Source: Candidatus Gastranaerophilales bacterium
GTDB taxonomy: Bacteria; Cyanobacteriota; Vampirovibrionia; Gastranaerophilales; Gastranaerophilaceae
DNA length: 39,488 nucleotides
Assembly: GCA_016280955.1 (NCBI GenBank)
Contig: JAEEHV010000077.1
Coordinates: forward strand, 1 to 39,488
Direction: 5' to 3'
Under the pieces are notes generated by a model. That model had not been told where the DNA came from and searched no databases. It saw only the letters and a list, made by a program, of their open reading frames with translations. Below are positions 25,100 to 33,642 of this stretch, in pieces. Every line of letters starts with the position of its first letter. The first letter of the stretch is position 1. A program made the position numbers and the translations under genes.

Positions 25100-26182
25100 T
25101 TAAAAATTCAAAGGAGCATATCTGTCTTCATCGAAACTTTTAAGGAATTGGTACCTGTTTGAGCAATTTCCATCTTTGTCACTGAGGTCATAATTCTTTT
25201 CACAGAACTTATAATAATACTCCTGAGCATTTTCTTTTGATTTTTCATAATATTCGTCTGCGAGTTTTTTATTACCTCTGTATCTTTCAATATTTGCAAG
25301 CTGCCAGTATCCAATATATCCGTTATATTCATATCCGTTGTTAATCTGTTTTGCTATTTTTTCTGCTTCATCAATTTGATTTTTATGTAATAAAATTTTT
25401 ATTTTGTTTCTAAGCAAATACGAAGAATATCTGTTTAATTCAAGACCGTGATCTACATGCTTTTCTGCATTTTCAAAATCTCTTAAAGATATTTCACAGC
25501 CGGATATATTTACGAGTGTAGCTACATTGTTTGGATATTTTTCCAGATTCTTTTTATATGCATTTACTGCATCTTCATTTCTGTCCAAATCTGACAGAAT
25601 CCAGCCGTATAAAAAATAGTTGTCAAATTTACCTTTATCAATATCCATTGAACGTTCAATATACTTAAGTGCAGTTTTTGAATCATTCTTTGCATTACTG
25701 TATATATAAGCAAGTTGATTTAATCCGTATGTCCAACTCGGATCTCTCTTTAATGTAAGTTCATAATATTTGATTGAACTATCATAGTTTTCAAGCAAAT
25801 AATATGCATGCCCAAGCTGCGCAAGGATATGTGAATGATTCGGATGTTTTTTGAGTTCAATATACAGCCTGTCTATTGATTCATACAATTTCTTATCCCG
25901 GAATTCGCTTTTGGGCATATCCCAGCATTCTAAAATTGTATTTTTTGCAATATTATAATCAAGCCAGATTGTTTTGGAAGATGCTTTTTTGGCAATTTTA
26001 TAGTAAAAGTTTGATACTTCATACATTTCATTGCCGCTAAACCACTCCGCAATTTTAATATACATCATTGCGATACTTTTATCTATTCTAAGATAAGGCA
26101 TCTCATAACTGACTCTGACAATTATGCTGAATAAAAGAATAATTGCGAGAATTATGTATAATATCCGTTTACGCAAATTCAT
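25100..26182 (-). CDS. Membrane-anchored tetratricopeptide repeat protein
   Basis: A 360-residue protein with one N-terminal transmembrane helix (about 8-26, positive residues first) and then TPR motifs spanning roughly 95-310, for example LAQLGHAYYLLENYDSSIKYY and ALKYIERSMDIDKGKFDNYFL. The anchor probably leaves the repeats outside the cytoplasm. TPR domains bind partner proteins; no specific role is apparent. The start overlaps the end of the M48 peptidase gene by 14 bases, so the pair is an operon and may act together (inference). Confidence 0.85.
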   Translation of the reverse strand: MNLRKRILYIILAIILLFSIIVRVSYEMPYLRIDKSIAMMYIKIAEWFSGNEMYEVSNFYYKIAKKASSKTIWLDYNIAKNTILECWDMPKSEFRDKKLYESIDRLYIELKKHPNHSHILAQLGHAYYLLENYDSSIKYYELTLKRDPSWTYGLNQLAYIYSNAKNDSKTALKYIERSMDIDKGKFDNYFLYGWILSDLDRNEDAVNAYKKNLEKYPNNVATLVNISGCEISLRDFENAEKHVDHGLELNRYSSYLLRNKIKILLHKNQIDEAEKIAKQINNGYEYNGYIGYWQLANIERYRGNKKLADEYYEKSKENAQEYYYKFCEKNYDLSDKDGNCSNRYQFLKSFDEDRYAPLNF

Positions 26183-26939
26183 TATTTGTTTCCTTAGTAT
26201 AACTCATATCTGCAATATATTTAATTCGTGTTGCCAAACTCGGGTGTGTAGAGCTAATTTCGGCAAACCATCCCCAAAATCCTTTTTCCTGAGATGCATT
26301 GGCAATTAATATTTTTGAATCCACTTTTTTATATAATTTTTTACCAGCAGTTAATACCATAAGACCGTCAAGAGGAAGTTTATCTGTAATTGTAGCAGCA
26401 ATTCTGTCACATGTTGCTTCACAACCTCTGGAATATGCGAGTCCCAAATATGGAATAATCTCGGCAAGAACTATATATTTCTTTTTAGATAAATGATTTC
26501 TTTTAACATGTGCAAGCTCATGAGCAATTATAAACTCTACTGCAGCTTCACCCTGTTCATAAGCCATTTCAAGTACATCAGAATAAATTACAACAATATC
26601 GTTAAAAATAAATCTTGTTGCAAATGCATTAAGTAATCCGCCTGACTGCATAAGATATACATCCGGAACTTTCTTTAAATTCAGTTTATTTGAATATTCT
26701 TCAACTTTAGAATAAATATCCCCAAATTGTTCTCTTGTAATTTTTACGGAATTTTGGCGTATATTTCCCACAGCAAGTCCCTGCACAAAAAACAGACAAA
26801 GTGCTATTATTGCTGCATATATAATTCCGATAACACTGATAACAAGTATCAAATAAAAAAATATTGATATTATTAACATTATAATAAAATAAGCCGTTTC
26901 CTGTGGTGTTACCAAACTGTCAATTTTGTATTCTTCCAT
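26169..26939 (-). CDS. M48 family zinc metallopeptidase (HtpX/Ste24-like)
   Basis: A 256-residue membrane peptidase. Two hydrophobic helices (about 17-58) precede the peptidase domain with zinc motif HELAH at 140-144 and third ligand Glu174 in YSRGCEATCD; the C-terminus has STHPSLATRIKYI, typical of the family. Such proteins degrade or mature membrane proteins in quality control. The following TPR gene overlaps it by 14 bases. The frame begins with ATG behind AAAGG. Confidence 0.9.
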   Translation of the reverse strand: MEEYKIDSLVTPQETAYFIIMLIISIFFYLILVISVIGIIYAAIIALCLFFVQGLAVGNIRQNSVKITREQFGDIYSKVEEYSNKLNLKKVPDVYLMQSGGLLNAFATRFIFNDIVVIYSDVLEMAYEQGEAAVEFIIAHELAHVKRNHLSKKKYIVLAEIIPYLGLAYSRGCEATCDRIAATITDKLPLDGLMVLTAGKKLYKKVDSKILIANASQEKGFWGWFAEISSTHPSLATRIKYIADMSYTKETNNEFA

Positions 26940-27074
26940 AATTGCCTTTCTATATTAACTAATCAGATTAATATATCGGCAATTAACAAAAAGCTTTTAA
27001 TAATAAAATTAAAAATACATTATATAACTGACATTTAAAATCAATTTTTACCACATAAAAATATATAAGAATTT

Positions 27075-27245
27075 ACCTGCGGTGCTTTCGCAAGAACGGG
27101 GTAAATACTTCCCTTCTCCTGACGGGGGAAGGTAGAGTTTCCTGTTGAGAAACTTTGTTTCGAAACTTGGAAACTCGGTTGGGGGATATATCATTTACAG
27201 AATCAGCCCCCACCCTATCCCTCCCCCTATAAAGGGAGGGTATAA
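27075..27245. repeat. GC-rich palindromic intergenic element
   Basis: This gap (26940-27353, over 400 bases) is otherwise AT-rich. It contains several nested palindromes: CTTCCC paired with GGGGAAG (around 27109-27132), GAGTTTCC paired with GGAAACTC (around 27134-27176) with GAAAC-GTTTC inside, and CCCTCCC paired with GGGAGGG (27228-27240). Sequences like the CCCTATCCCTCCCCC block are common in repetitive intergenic elements. No gene seen here. Confidence 0.55.
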
Positions 27246-27300
27246 GTTTTTACATACAACACAACAAATTATAATTTATGTATTACATTGAAATATTAAA

Positions 27301-27329
27301 AATCGGAGAGGTTATTAACCTCTCCGATT
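27301..27329 (-). terminator. Rho-independent terminator after the 1035-residue gene
   Basis: A 13-bp perfect stem AATCGGAGAGGTT / AACCTCTCCGATT with a three-base loop; the minus-strand transcript continues with a T-rich run (TTTAATATTT). It lies 24 bases after the stop at 27354. Confidence 0.8.
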
Positions 27330-27353
27330 CTTAGAAAAACAACCATAGTCTGC

Positions 27354-30300
27354 TTATTTTCTGTATATTTCTTCAACGGTTACGTGTTCTGCTTCCGGAT
27401 GACTTTGTCTAAAATCCCAGTTTTGTTGGGTATTTTGTCTTTGAACTTTGTCACCGTTTACCTTTGCGTAGTAGTTTGTAGTTCTGCCTGCAACACCTCT
27501 GTCACCTGCTCTGCCGCCACCGTCAGCTTTTACGTATTTCGGATCTTTGTTGCGTTCGCATGTTGTTTCATTGTTGTAGTAAAGAACTTTTGGTGCTATC
27601 AATCTGTTGTTTTTATCACCGGGTACCGGTTCTGCAACAGCATTTACAAACTGTTCATATTTGAAGTTATAATTTTGAAGGAAATCAACTCCGCTGAATA
27701 ATTCTCTGATTTGTCTTTCGTAATCAGCTTTATCCGGAACTCTGTGTCCACGAACGGTTTTATATCTTAAATGTGCTTTTTGTGACAATTCAGCGAGTGT
27801 TGTAATTTGTTCTATTGTAAGAGCTGTTTCGTCCATACCCTGCATTACTTTAAACATTCTGATTGATTTATTTATATCATTTTGAGGGAAGCAGTCATAT
27901 ACTTTGATTAATTCCTTCCAAGTATATTTATTTGCTTTTTCAATGTATAAATCATCTTCTTCTGCCCAGTATGCAGGTTTTGCTTGAACCGGCTGTTGCG
28001 GTGCAGGTTGTACCGGTTGTACTACAGGTTCTACAGTCGGATTCGGTTGTTGAACCTGTTGCTGCGGTGCGGGTTGTTCCGGTGCTTTGTTTTTGTATTT
28101 TGTAATATCAACACCATAGTATTGGAATGCTCTGCATTCTTCAGGATTCAACTTAGAACCGTAACCTGCTGCTTCTCTTACCAAGTCGTTGAATATTTCG
28201 TGCCATTCATATCCTGATGATTCGGAGATTCTTGCACAAGCATCAGCTAATGATTTCATTGCTTCAGCTTTTTGAGGATTATGACCGAATCTTCTGTCAA
28301 CATATTCTTTGTATTTATCAATATTTGTGTACAGACTTTCAGTTATTGCATAATCTGAAACTGATATGCAGGATTTTTCATTTTTATTTTCACCGAATGC
28401 TAATGATACTAATGCAGGCAGAGCCGCAATTGCAACTGAGAATATTATGTTATGTAATGCATTGTCAGCATATTGTATACCTCTTTTAGCATTTTCTGTT
28501 GTATTATCATATTCGTTGTACATAATTAACAACTGCATATCGCTCTGGAATTTGCCGCTTAACACGTCTTGTGCAGTGTATTGCTGCATTTTTTGACCTG
28601 CTTCAGCAAGTGCTTTAATATCAATTCCGAATGCTTCCTTAATCCAATCGAGTTGTTGATCTCTTGTCATTTCTGCAAAGTGAGCCTGGAATGCATCAGG
28701 ATCGTTTGCTATTTGACTTATTACTTCATTTTCAAGTAAATCGTATGTTGTATCACTTACCTGTAATGACAATAACAAGTTGCTGCCCTGGTTACCGATT
28801 GCTTTTGTTGCAGCATTCATACCTGTGATTACTGCATTTGCAAAAGCACCCAATCCAAGCGGTAAACCTAATGCCAAATTCTTCAGGAAGTCACCTAATG
28901 AACGGCTTCTGTGTTCAATTGCGATGCAGCAAAGTTTACAAATTCTTTTTACTTCATTATCTGAGAAGGTTTTTCCGGGACATTTTCTTTGAAGAACCTG
29001 TCTTACGTTTTCAACTTCTGCCATTTGAATGTCATCATCATTTCTGCTCAACATATAGTCGAAACCTACTCTTGATACAACATCTTTAACTAACTGGTCA
29101 AAATCATAAGTGTTATCAGATTTTTCTAAGTTGTACGGATCGTTTTTATCATCACCGTTTTTGCCGTAAGTGTCATCTAATTTGCCTGTAAGTTTTTTAC
29201 CACCGCCGACATTAATTTTAAATAAACCTAAATTAAGTCGTTTATCCAATTCATTTACAACATCTTCGTAACTCATATCACTGAATTCACCATCTTCAAG
29301 TTTAGATGCAACTGTTGCAGTTCTTGCAAGAATTTTTCTGTCAGTTTTTAAATCCTGAATTGCATCTCTGAAAATGCCGTCTTCAGATAAAGCTCTGAGT
29401 TCTCTTCTGAAATCTTTCTTTGTAATTTTTTGATTTTCTTCGCGTCCGTCAACAAGTTTTTGGTAAACATCACCGGTTTGAGGATGCATTAATTTTGAAC
29501 AAAGTTCTCTTGCATGCTGTTTTGCGTATTGTTTCAACTTTTTAAATGCAGCTTTTGTATCAGCATCTTTATATTCTTTGGTTTCTTTTAATCTTGCTTT
29601 CATTCCGTCTAAAATGCCTTCGTATTCCGGAATTGTCTTGTTTTTAAGATTATCTTCAACTGAACCTGCTAATTTATCAAATGCTTCTTTAAGCGGAGTA
29701 AACTTAGCATCAACTCTTGATGTTTGAGCTGCATCTTCCATTCCTCTCTGGATTTTCTTAATGAAACTCTTTTGAGTATCGCTCAATTCAGACATAATTT
29801 CTTTTTTTGCTTCATAGTGAGCTTTATTATACCATTTTGAAGCAAATGTATATTTTCTTTTAACATTGAAGCCGAAAAGTGAATACTGGTGATCTGCACC
29901 GCTCTTTTCAACAACGTCATAGATTTTTTCGATATCTCTGAAAATTTCTTCATATTGAGGTTTTAAAACAGGTCTTTTTTTGCCGTCTACCATTTCGGTA
30001 ACAAAAACTGTTTCACCTTCCTCATTTGTTTCAGTCTGAACAAAAGTTCCGTCGTGATAAAGTCCGTTCATAATTCCATCAAAATCTTTTCCTTGATATG
30101 CAAGTCGAAGCACAGCTTTTGCAACTCTGTCTTCAAGTTCATCTTTCTGTGCTCTTGTCATAGGAACTTTTGTTCCGGTAACTACCTGGTCTTTTGCTTT
30201 AGTTTTTGATTTTTTATCACTGCTGAAATCGCCACCCATAAGCTGAGCAACAGTTTCATCACTCTTGGCAACTTCTGTTTTAAATAATTCTATATCTTTA

Positions 30301-30461
30301 GCATTAATTCCAAACAATTGTCCCTGCTGTTCAAATAACTCAATCTCCTTTGCTGAATTTAATATTTTTCCGTCATTATCTGTTGAAGCACCGGTCTTAA
30401 TGTTTTTATCGACCATTTGTGCTATTTCAGCTAACTTTTGATTCAATGTCGGTTCTCCCAT
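27354..30461 (-). CDS. 1035-residue unknown protein with two hydrophobic helices, Pro/Gln linker, no signal peptide
   Basis: I do not recognise this large protein. The N-terminus (MGEPTLNQKLAEIAQMV) is not a signal sequence. Residues 1-520 are mostly charged helices. There are hydrophobic segments at about 527-548 (LALGLPLGLGAFANAVITGM) and 671-690, a Pro/Gln-rich linker at 793-830 and a C-terminal domain (835-1035) ending in a Gly/Arg-rich stretch and a short helix. The two hydrophobic helices and lack of a leader recall translocator or toxin-like proteins, but no catalytic motif is visible. AAAAGGAG precedes the ATG. It is expressed from motif copy 4, alone, and ends at a terminator at 27301. 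Confidence 0.85.
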   Translation of the reverse strand: MGEPTLNQKLAEIAQMVDKNIKTGASTDNDGKILNSAKEIELFEQQGQLFGINAKDIELFKTEVAKSDETVAQLMGGDFSSDKKSKTKAKDQVVTGTKVPMTRAQKDELEDRVAKAVLRLAYQGKDFDGIMNGLYHDGTFVQTETNEEGETVFVTEMVDGKKRPVLKPQYEEIFRDIEKIYDVVEKSGADHQYSLFGFNVKRKYTFASKWYNKAHYEAKKEIMSELSDTQKSFIKKIQRGMEDAAQTSRVDAKFTPLKEAFDKLAGSVEDNLKNKTIPEYEGILDGMKARLKETKEYKDADTKAAFKKLKQYAKQHARELCSKLMHPQTGDVYQKLVDGREENQKITKKDFRRELRALSEDGIFRDAIQDLKTDRKILARTATVASKLEDGEFSDMSYEDVVNELDKRLNLGLFKINVGGGKKLTGKLDDTYGKNGDDKNDPYNLEKSDNTYDFDQLVKDVVSRVGFDYMLSRNDDDIQMAEVENVRQVLQRKCPGKTFSDNEVKRICKLCCIAIEHRSRSLGDFLKNLALGLPLGLGAFANAVITGMNAATKAIGNQGSNLLLSLQVSDTTYDLLENEVISQIANDPDAFQAHFAEMTRDQQLDWIKEAFGIDIKALAEAGQKMQQYTAQDVLSGKFQSDMQLLIMYNEYDNTTENAKRGIQYADNALHNIIFSVAIAALPALVSLAFGENKNEKSCISVSDYAITESLYTNIDKYKEYVDRRFGHNPQKAEAMKSLADACARISESSGYEWHEIFNDLVREAAGYGSKLNPEECRAFQYYGVDITKYKNKAPEQPAPQQQVQQPNPTVEPVVQPVQPAPQQPVQAKPAYWAEEDDLYIEKANKYTWKELIKVYDCFPQNDINKSIRMFKVMQGMDETALTIEQITTLAELSQKAHLRYKTVRGHRVPDKADYERQIRELFSGVDFLQNYNFKYEQFVNAVAEPVPGDKNNRLIAPKVLYYNNETTCERNKDPKYVKADGGGRAGDRGVAGRTTNYYAKVNGDKVQRQNTQQNWDFRQSHPEAEHVTVEEIYRK

Positions 30462-30497
30462 AATAAATACTCCTTTTCCTCGTGAAATTCTCTTAAC

Positions 30498-30529
30498 TAT
30501 ATAAAGTAATTTGTATTTTGATAATTGCC
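30498..30529 (-). promoter_or_regulatory. Bipartite promoter-like motif, copy 4
   Basis: On the minus strand: GGCAATT, 14 bases, TACTTTATATA, after an A run. It lies 36 bases before the ATG of the 1035-residue protein gene. Confidence 0.8.
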
Positions 30530-30632
30530 TTTTTTTATAATGCGTTGTAACATTTCTTAATAATTTGTCAGAAAGAACTTAATAATTCTAAATTTCAAAA
30601 TATTAATTTTATTTACAATACAGCAATAACGT

Positions 30633-30661
30633 TTGACATGGATTTATGTTCGGAATAGTAT
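30633..30661 (+). promoter_or_regulatory. Sigma-70 type promoter for rpsL-rpsG, with long leader
   Basis: TTGACA at 30633 and TAGTAT at 30656 are 17 bases apart. The start codon of rpsL is about 165 bases further, leaving a long leader (30668-30827) with a GC-rich section and a small hairpin GCCG/CGGC (30688-30702). The leader may carry ribosomal autoregulation, but no known motif was recognised. Confidence 0.6.
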
Positions 30662-30827
30662 ATAATTACCCTAGTCGAAATTTTCTTGCCGGATTTGACG
30701 GCTCAGGGGGCGGGGTAAATGTAACTCAGCTGTTTTAGAAACTACTAGCCAAAAGATTTTTAAATAGTTTGTATTATATTTATCTTGCAAGGTGGTACTA
30801 CAAGAAAAGCATAAAGGAGAAAAAGTT

Positions 30828-31211
30828 ATGCCTACAATGAATCAGCTGGTTCGTCAAGAACGTAAAAAGCTGTCAGACAAAACCAAATCACCGGCTCTTA
30901 TGGATTGTCCACAAAGACGCGGTGTATGTACAAGGGTTTATACAACAACCCCTAAAAAACCTAACTCAGCTTTGAGAAAGGTTGCCAGAGTCAGACTTAC
31001 TAACGGATTTGAAGTTACTTCATATATTCCGGGTATCGGACACAACCTTCAGGAACACAGTGTTGTTCTTATCAGAGGCGGCAGGGTTAAAGACCTTCCT
31101 GGTGTCAGATATCACATCGTTCGTGGTACTTTAGATACAGCAGGTGTTGCTAACAGAACTCAAAGCCGTTCTAAATACGGTGCTAAAAAAGCTAAGGGAG
31201 GTAAGAAATAA
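30828..31211 (+). CDS. rpsL: 30S ribosomal protein S12
   Basis: A 127-residue decoding-centre ribosomal protein. It matches the family throughout, with [34 protein letters not shown] and [15 protein letters not shown]; the lysines in PKKPNSA and RVKDLPG that are mutated in streptomycin resistance are wild type. The ATG at 30828 follows AAAGGAG; an upstream in-frame start would add 12 non-conserved residues. It is coupled to rpsG by a one-base overlap (TAATG). Confidence 0.98.
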   Translation: MPTMNQLVRQERKKLSDKTKSPALMDCPQRRGVCTRVYTTTPKKPNSALRKVARVRLTNGFEVTSYIPGIGHNLQEHSVVLIRGGRVKDLPGVRYHIVRGTLDTAGVANRTQSRSKYGAKKAKGGKK

Positions 31212-31681
31212 TGTCCAGAAGATCTAAACCGGAAAGAAGAATCCCTGCAGCGGATCCTATTTACAACAGCATAGATGTATCTAAATTTATCAATCGTGTT
31301 ATGAGACGCGGTAAAAAGTCTTTAGCAGAAAAAATCTTCTATGCAACAATCGCAAAGATTGAAGAAAAAACAAATGAAAAAGGCTTGGAAATATTCCAAA
31401 AAGCAGTTACAAATGCAACTCCGTTATTGGAAGTTAAAGCAAGACGTATCGGTGGTTCAACTTATCAGGTACCGATTGATGTTAAACCTGACAGAGGTTT
31501 TGCACTTGCTTCTTCTTGGATTATTGCAGCTGCAAAGAACAGAAGCGGTAAATCATTCGTAGAAAAATTAACTAATGAAATGATAGATGCTTCTAACGGA
31601 AGCGGTCAGGCTTGCAAAAAACGTGAAGATACTCACAAAATGGCAGAAGCTAACAAAGCATTTGCACACTACAGATATTAA
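31211..31681 (+). CDS. rpsG: 30S ribosomal protein S7
   Basis: A 156-residue primary 16S rRNA-binding protein of the small subunit head, with [10 protein letters not shown] start, FINRVMRRGKKSLAEKIFY, NATPLLEVKARRIGGSTYQVP and KREDTHKMAEANKAFAHYRY. Length is normal. It is directly followed by a strong terminator, so fusA and tuf, which usually follow in the str operon, are not here. Confidence 0.98.
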   Translation: MSRRSKPERRIPAADPIYNSIDVSKFINRVMRRGKKSLAEKIFYATIAKIEEKTNEKGLEIFQKAVTNATPLLEVKARRIGGSTYQVPIDVKPDRGFALASSWIIAAAKNRSGKSFVEKLTNEMIDASNGSGQACKKREDTHKMAEANKAFAHYRY

Positions 31682-31692
31682 TCTATATAAAC

Positions 31693-31734
31693 AAAAAGAA
31701 CCGGCTTTTGAATATTCAAAAGCCGGTTCTTTTT
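31693..31734. terminator. Strong bidirectional terminator between rpsG and TPR gene
   Basis: A long near-perfect stem from AAAAAGAACCGGCTTTTGAA to the reverse complement TTCAAAAGCCGGTTCTTTTT, with A and T runs on both sides. It can stop both rpsL-rpsG and the converging gene at 31747. Confidence 0.9.
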
Positions 31735-31746
31735 ATACTATTTTTT

Positions 31747-33444
31747 TTAATCTTCTACAGATGTAAGCAGCATGTTAATCTCTGAGATTAAATCTTCATT
31801 TGTAGTCTTAACTGCATTTATAAGTGCTTTTTTAAGCAAGGATTTTGCTTTATTCGGACTGTTAAAGCTAATCATTAATTCTGCTGCAGATTTATAGTTT
31901 TGTGCAATTTCTTCGCTTGAATTTGTTTTTTCATAATTTTTAACAGCTTCTGCGTAATATTTTAATGCCTTATCATTTTTTCTGAACTGAACACAAGCAT
32001 CAGCCGTATTACTTAATACATAACCTTTCATGCAGGAATCTGTTGTCTGTTCAACCAATTTTCTTGCTGTATCATAATACTCAAAAGCTTCTTCATTATA
32101 CTTATCAGTAAAAATATTTGCCATTCTTGTAAGAGAGTCGGATTGTCCGATTAAATCATCTGATTTGCCTGCATAAGAAATTGATGTCATATAGTGATTT
32201 AATGCAGGTTCGATTTGGTTAACATCATCATAGATTTGTGCCATTGAAAAATGTGCATGAGATTTAACATTCACATCTGTTGTGTATTGGAGTGATTTAT
32301 TATAACTGCTCAATGCCTGAACAAAATGGTCGTTGTCATCATATATTTTACCAATTTCAAGACAAATTCTGGATTGTGTTTCATTGTCATTGATTTCACC
32401 GGCTCTGTTAAATGCTTCTTTGAAAATCATCATTGCTTTTTTTGGATTATTGTTAAAAGCCTGTTTTTTTGCTTCAACAAAAAGTGATTTTAATCTTGTA
32501 TCCTGAGGAACAATTGTTATATTCGGTTTCTGCGATATTGATTGTCTTGCCTGACTATATTCTTCATCAAGACTCAACTTCTGCGGTTCATCCTCTGTTT
32601 CTTCCTCTGCCTGAAAATCGTTTTCTTCTGCAGCCTGAAAATATTCCTCTTTTGCTGTATTTACTGCATCATCCTGTGCTAAATTTTCAGGTTCGGTTTG
32701 TATCTCCTGTGTTTTATTTTCTTGTTCGGGAAATTTTACAAGGAAATTCGGATTTATATCATCTTCGTTATAACTGTAGTCAATTCTTTGTAAAAATAAA
32801 GCATCGAGCCAGTTTTGAACAACTTTTGATTCTTTGTTTAATGTCTCTGATATATATTTATCAAGCAGAGATGCTGCAATTTTAAGGTTGCTTTGTACCA
32901 GATTGATTTGAGGATGCTCGGATTTTACTTGTTGTACAACAGTTTCAAGATATCTGTTTACCTGCTCCTCAATATCTTCAGGGGTTGCAATGGCTTTAAT
33001 TGTATTTCTGAAATCTTTTAATATTTGTGCAATATTAATTTTGTTACTTCTGTGCGAAACTGTACGTGTTTGAGCCGGCTGTTCCAATGGTTGTACCGAA
33101 TTTTGATATGAACCGCTGTAATTCTGATATTGAATCGGGTTTGGTGCATTGTGACGTATTGTCGGCGGTGTGTTAACGGCATAAGTTTGTCTTTGCTGCG
33201 GAAATGCCTGCGGATATGCGTTTGCAGCCGGTGAATACAACGGAACCCTGTTCTGAACCGGAGAAGTCTGTGTCTGTGCATCTTCGGCACGACCTCTTGC
33301 TACAGTTCGACGGTCATGTCCCTGCTGTTCATTAGGATTTTGTTGATTATGTCCGTCCTTGTCAGCTTCACTATTAGCTGATTTGAAATTTCCGTTAGCC
33401 TGCTGATACTGATGCGGGCGTATTGTATTCATTGTGTTAAACAC
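31747..33444 (-). CDS. Tetratricopeptide repeat protein with long disordered N-terminus
   Basis: A 565-residue protein. Residues 1-130 are rich in Gln, Asn and Pro with no signal peptide, then a helical domain (about 134-230), an acidic linker (240-295) and TPR motifs to the end (about 310-560), e.g. KAMMIFKEAFNRAGEINDN and ALSSYNKSLQYTTDVN. The TPR spacing of about 40 residues resembles Rapsyn/LGN-type repeats. It is probably an intracellular scaffold; the target is unknown. The start is GTG 33444 behind GGAAGGA; an ATG four codons later is possible. Confidence 0.82.
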   Translation of the reverse strand: MFNTMNTIRPHQYQQANGNFKSANSEADKDGHNQQNPNEQQGHDRRTVARGRAEDAQTQTSPVQNRVPLYSPAANAYPQAFPQQRQTYAVNTPPTIRHNAPNPIQYQNYSGSYQNSVQPLEQPAQTRTVSHRSNKINIAQILKDFRNTIKAIATPEDIEEQVNRYLETVVQQVKSEHPQINLVQSNLKIAASLLDKYISETLNKESKVVQNWLDALFLQRIDYSYNEDDINPNFLVKFPEQENKTQEIQTEPENLAQDDAVNTAKEEYFQAAEENDFQAEEETEDEPQKLSLDEEYSQARQSISQKPNITIVPQDTRLKSLFVEAKKQAFNNNPKKAMMIFKEAFNRAGEINDNETQSRICLEIGKIYDDNDHFVQALSSYNKSLQYTTDVNVKSHAHFSMAQIYDDVNQIEPALNHYMTSISYAGKSDDLIGQSDSLTRMANIFTDKYNEEAFEYYDTARKLVEQTTDSCMKGYVLSNTADACVQFRKNDKALKYYAEAVKNYEKTNSSEEIAQNYKSAAELMISFNSPNKAKSLLKKALINAVKTTNEDLISEINMLLTSVED

Positions 33445-33642
33445 TATTGCCGTCCTTCCTTTAATAATATCGGTATATTATTAAATGTTCTTTATTTATT
33501 GTCGTTAATTTCATCCGTTTAGATGATATTAGTTTAATGATGATTTTTCAAAAGTCATATTTTTGTAAATATATAGCCGATACGATTGGTAGAATTTTCT
33601 TTATTTATGGTATAATTATCGTGTTATGGAGAGGATTAGGAC

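Noticed and set aside
26940-26955. GGCAATT directly before the M48 peptidase ATG, like the left half of the regulon motif
   Set aside because: No TACTTTATATA follows at 14 bases; the next bases are the coding sequence. The AAAGG part is just the ribosome binding site.
27984-28217. Leu/Arg/Cys-rich plus-strand open frames across 27384-29089
   Set aside because: They mirror the Gln/Pro/Glu-rich codons of the 1035-residue minus-strand gene and have no ribosome binding sites.
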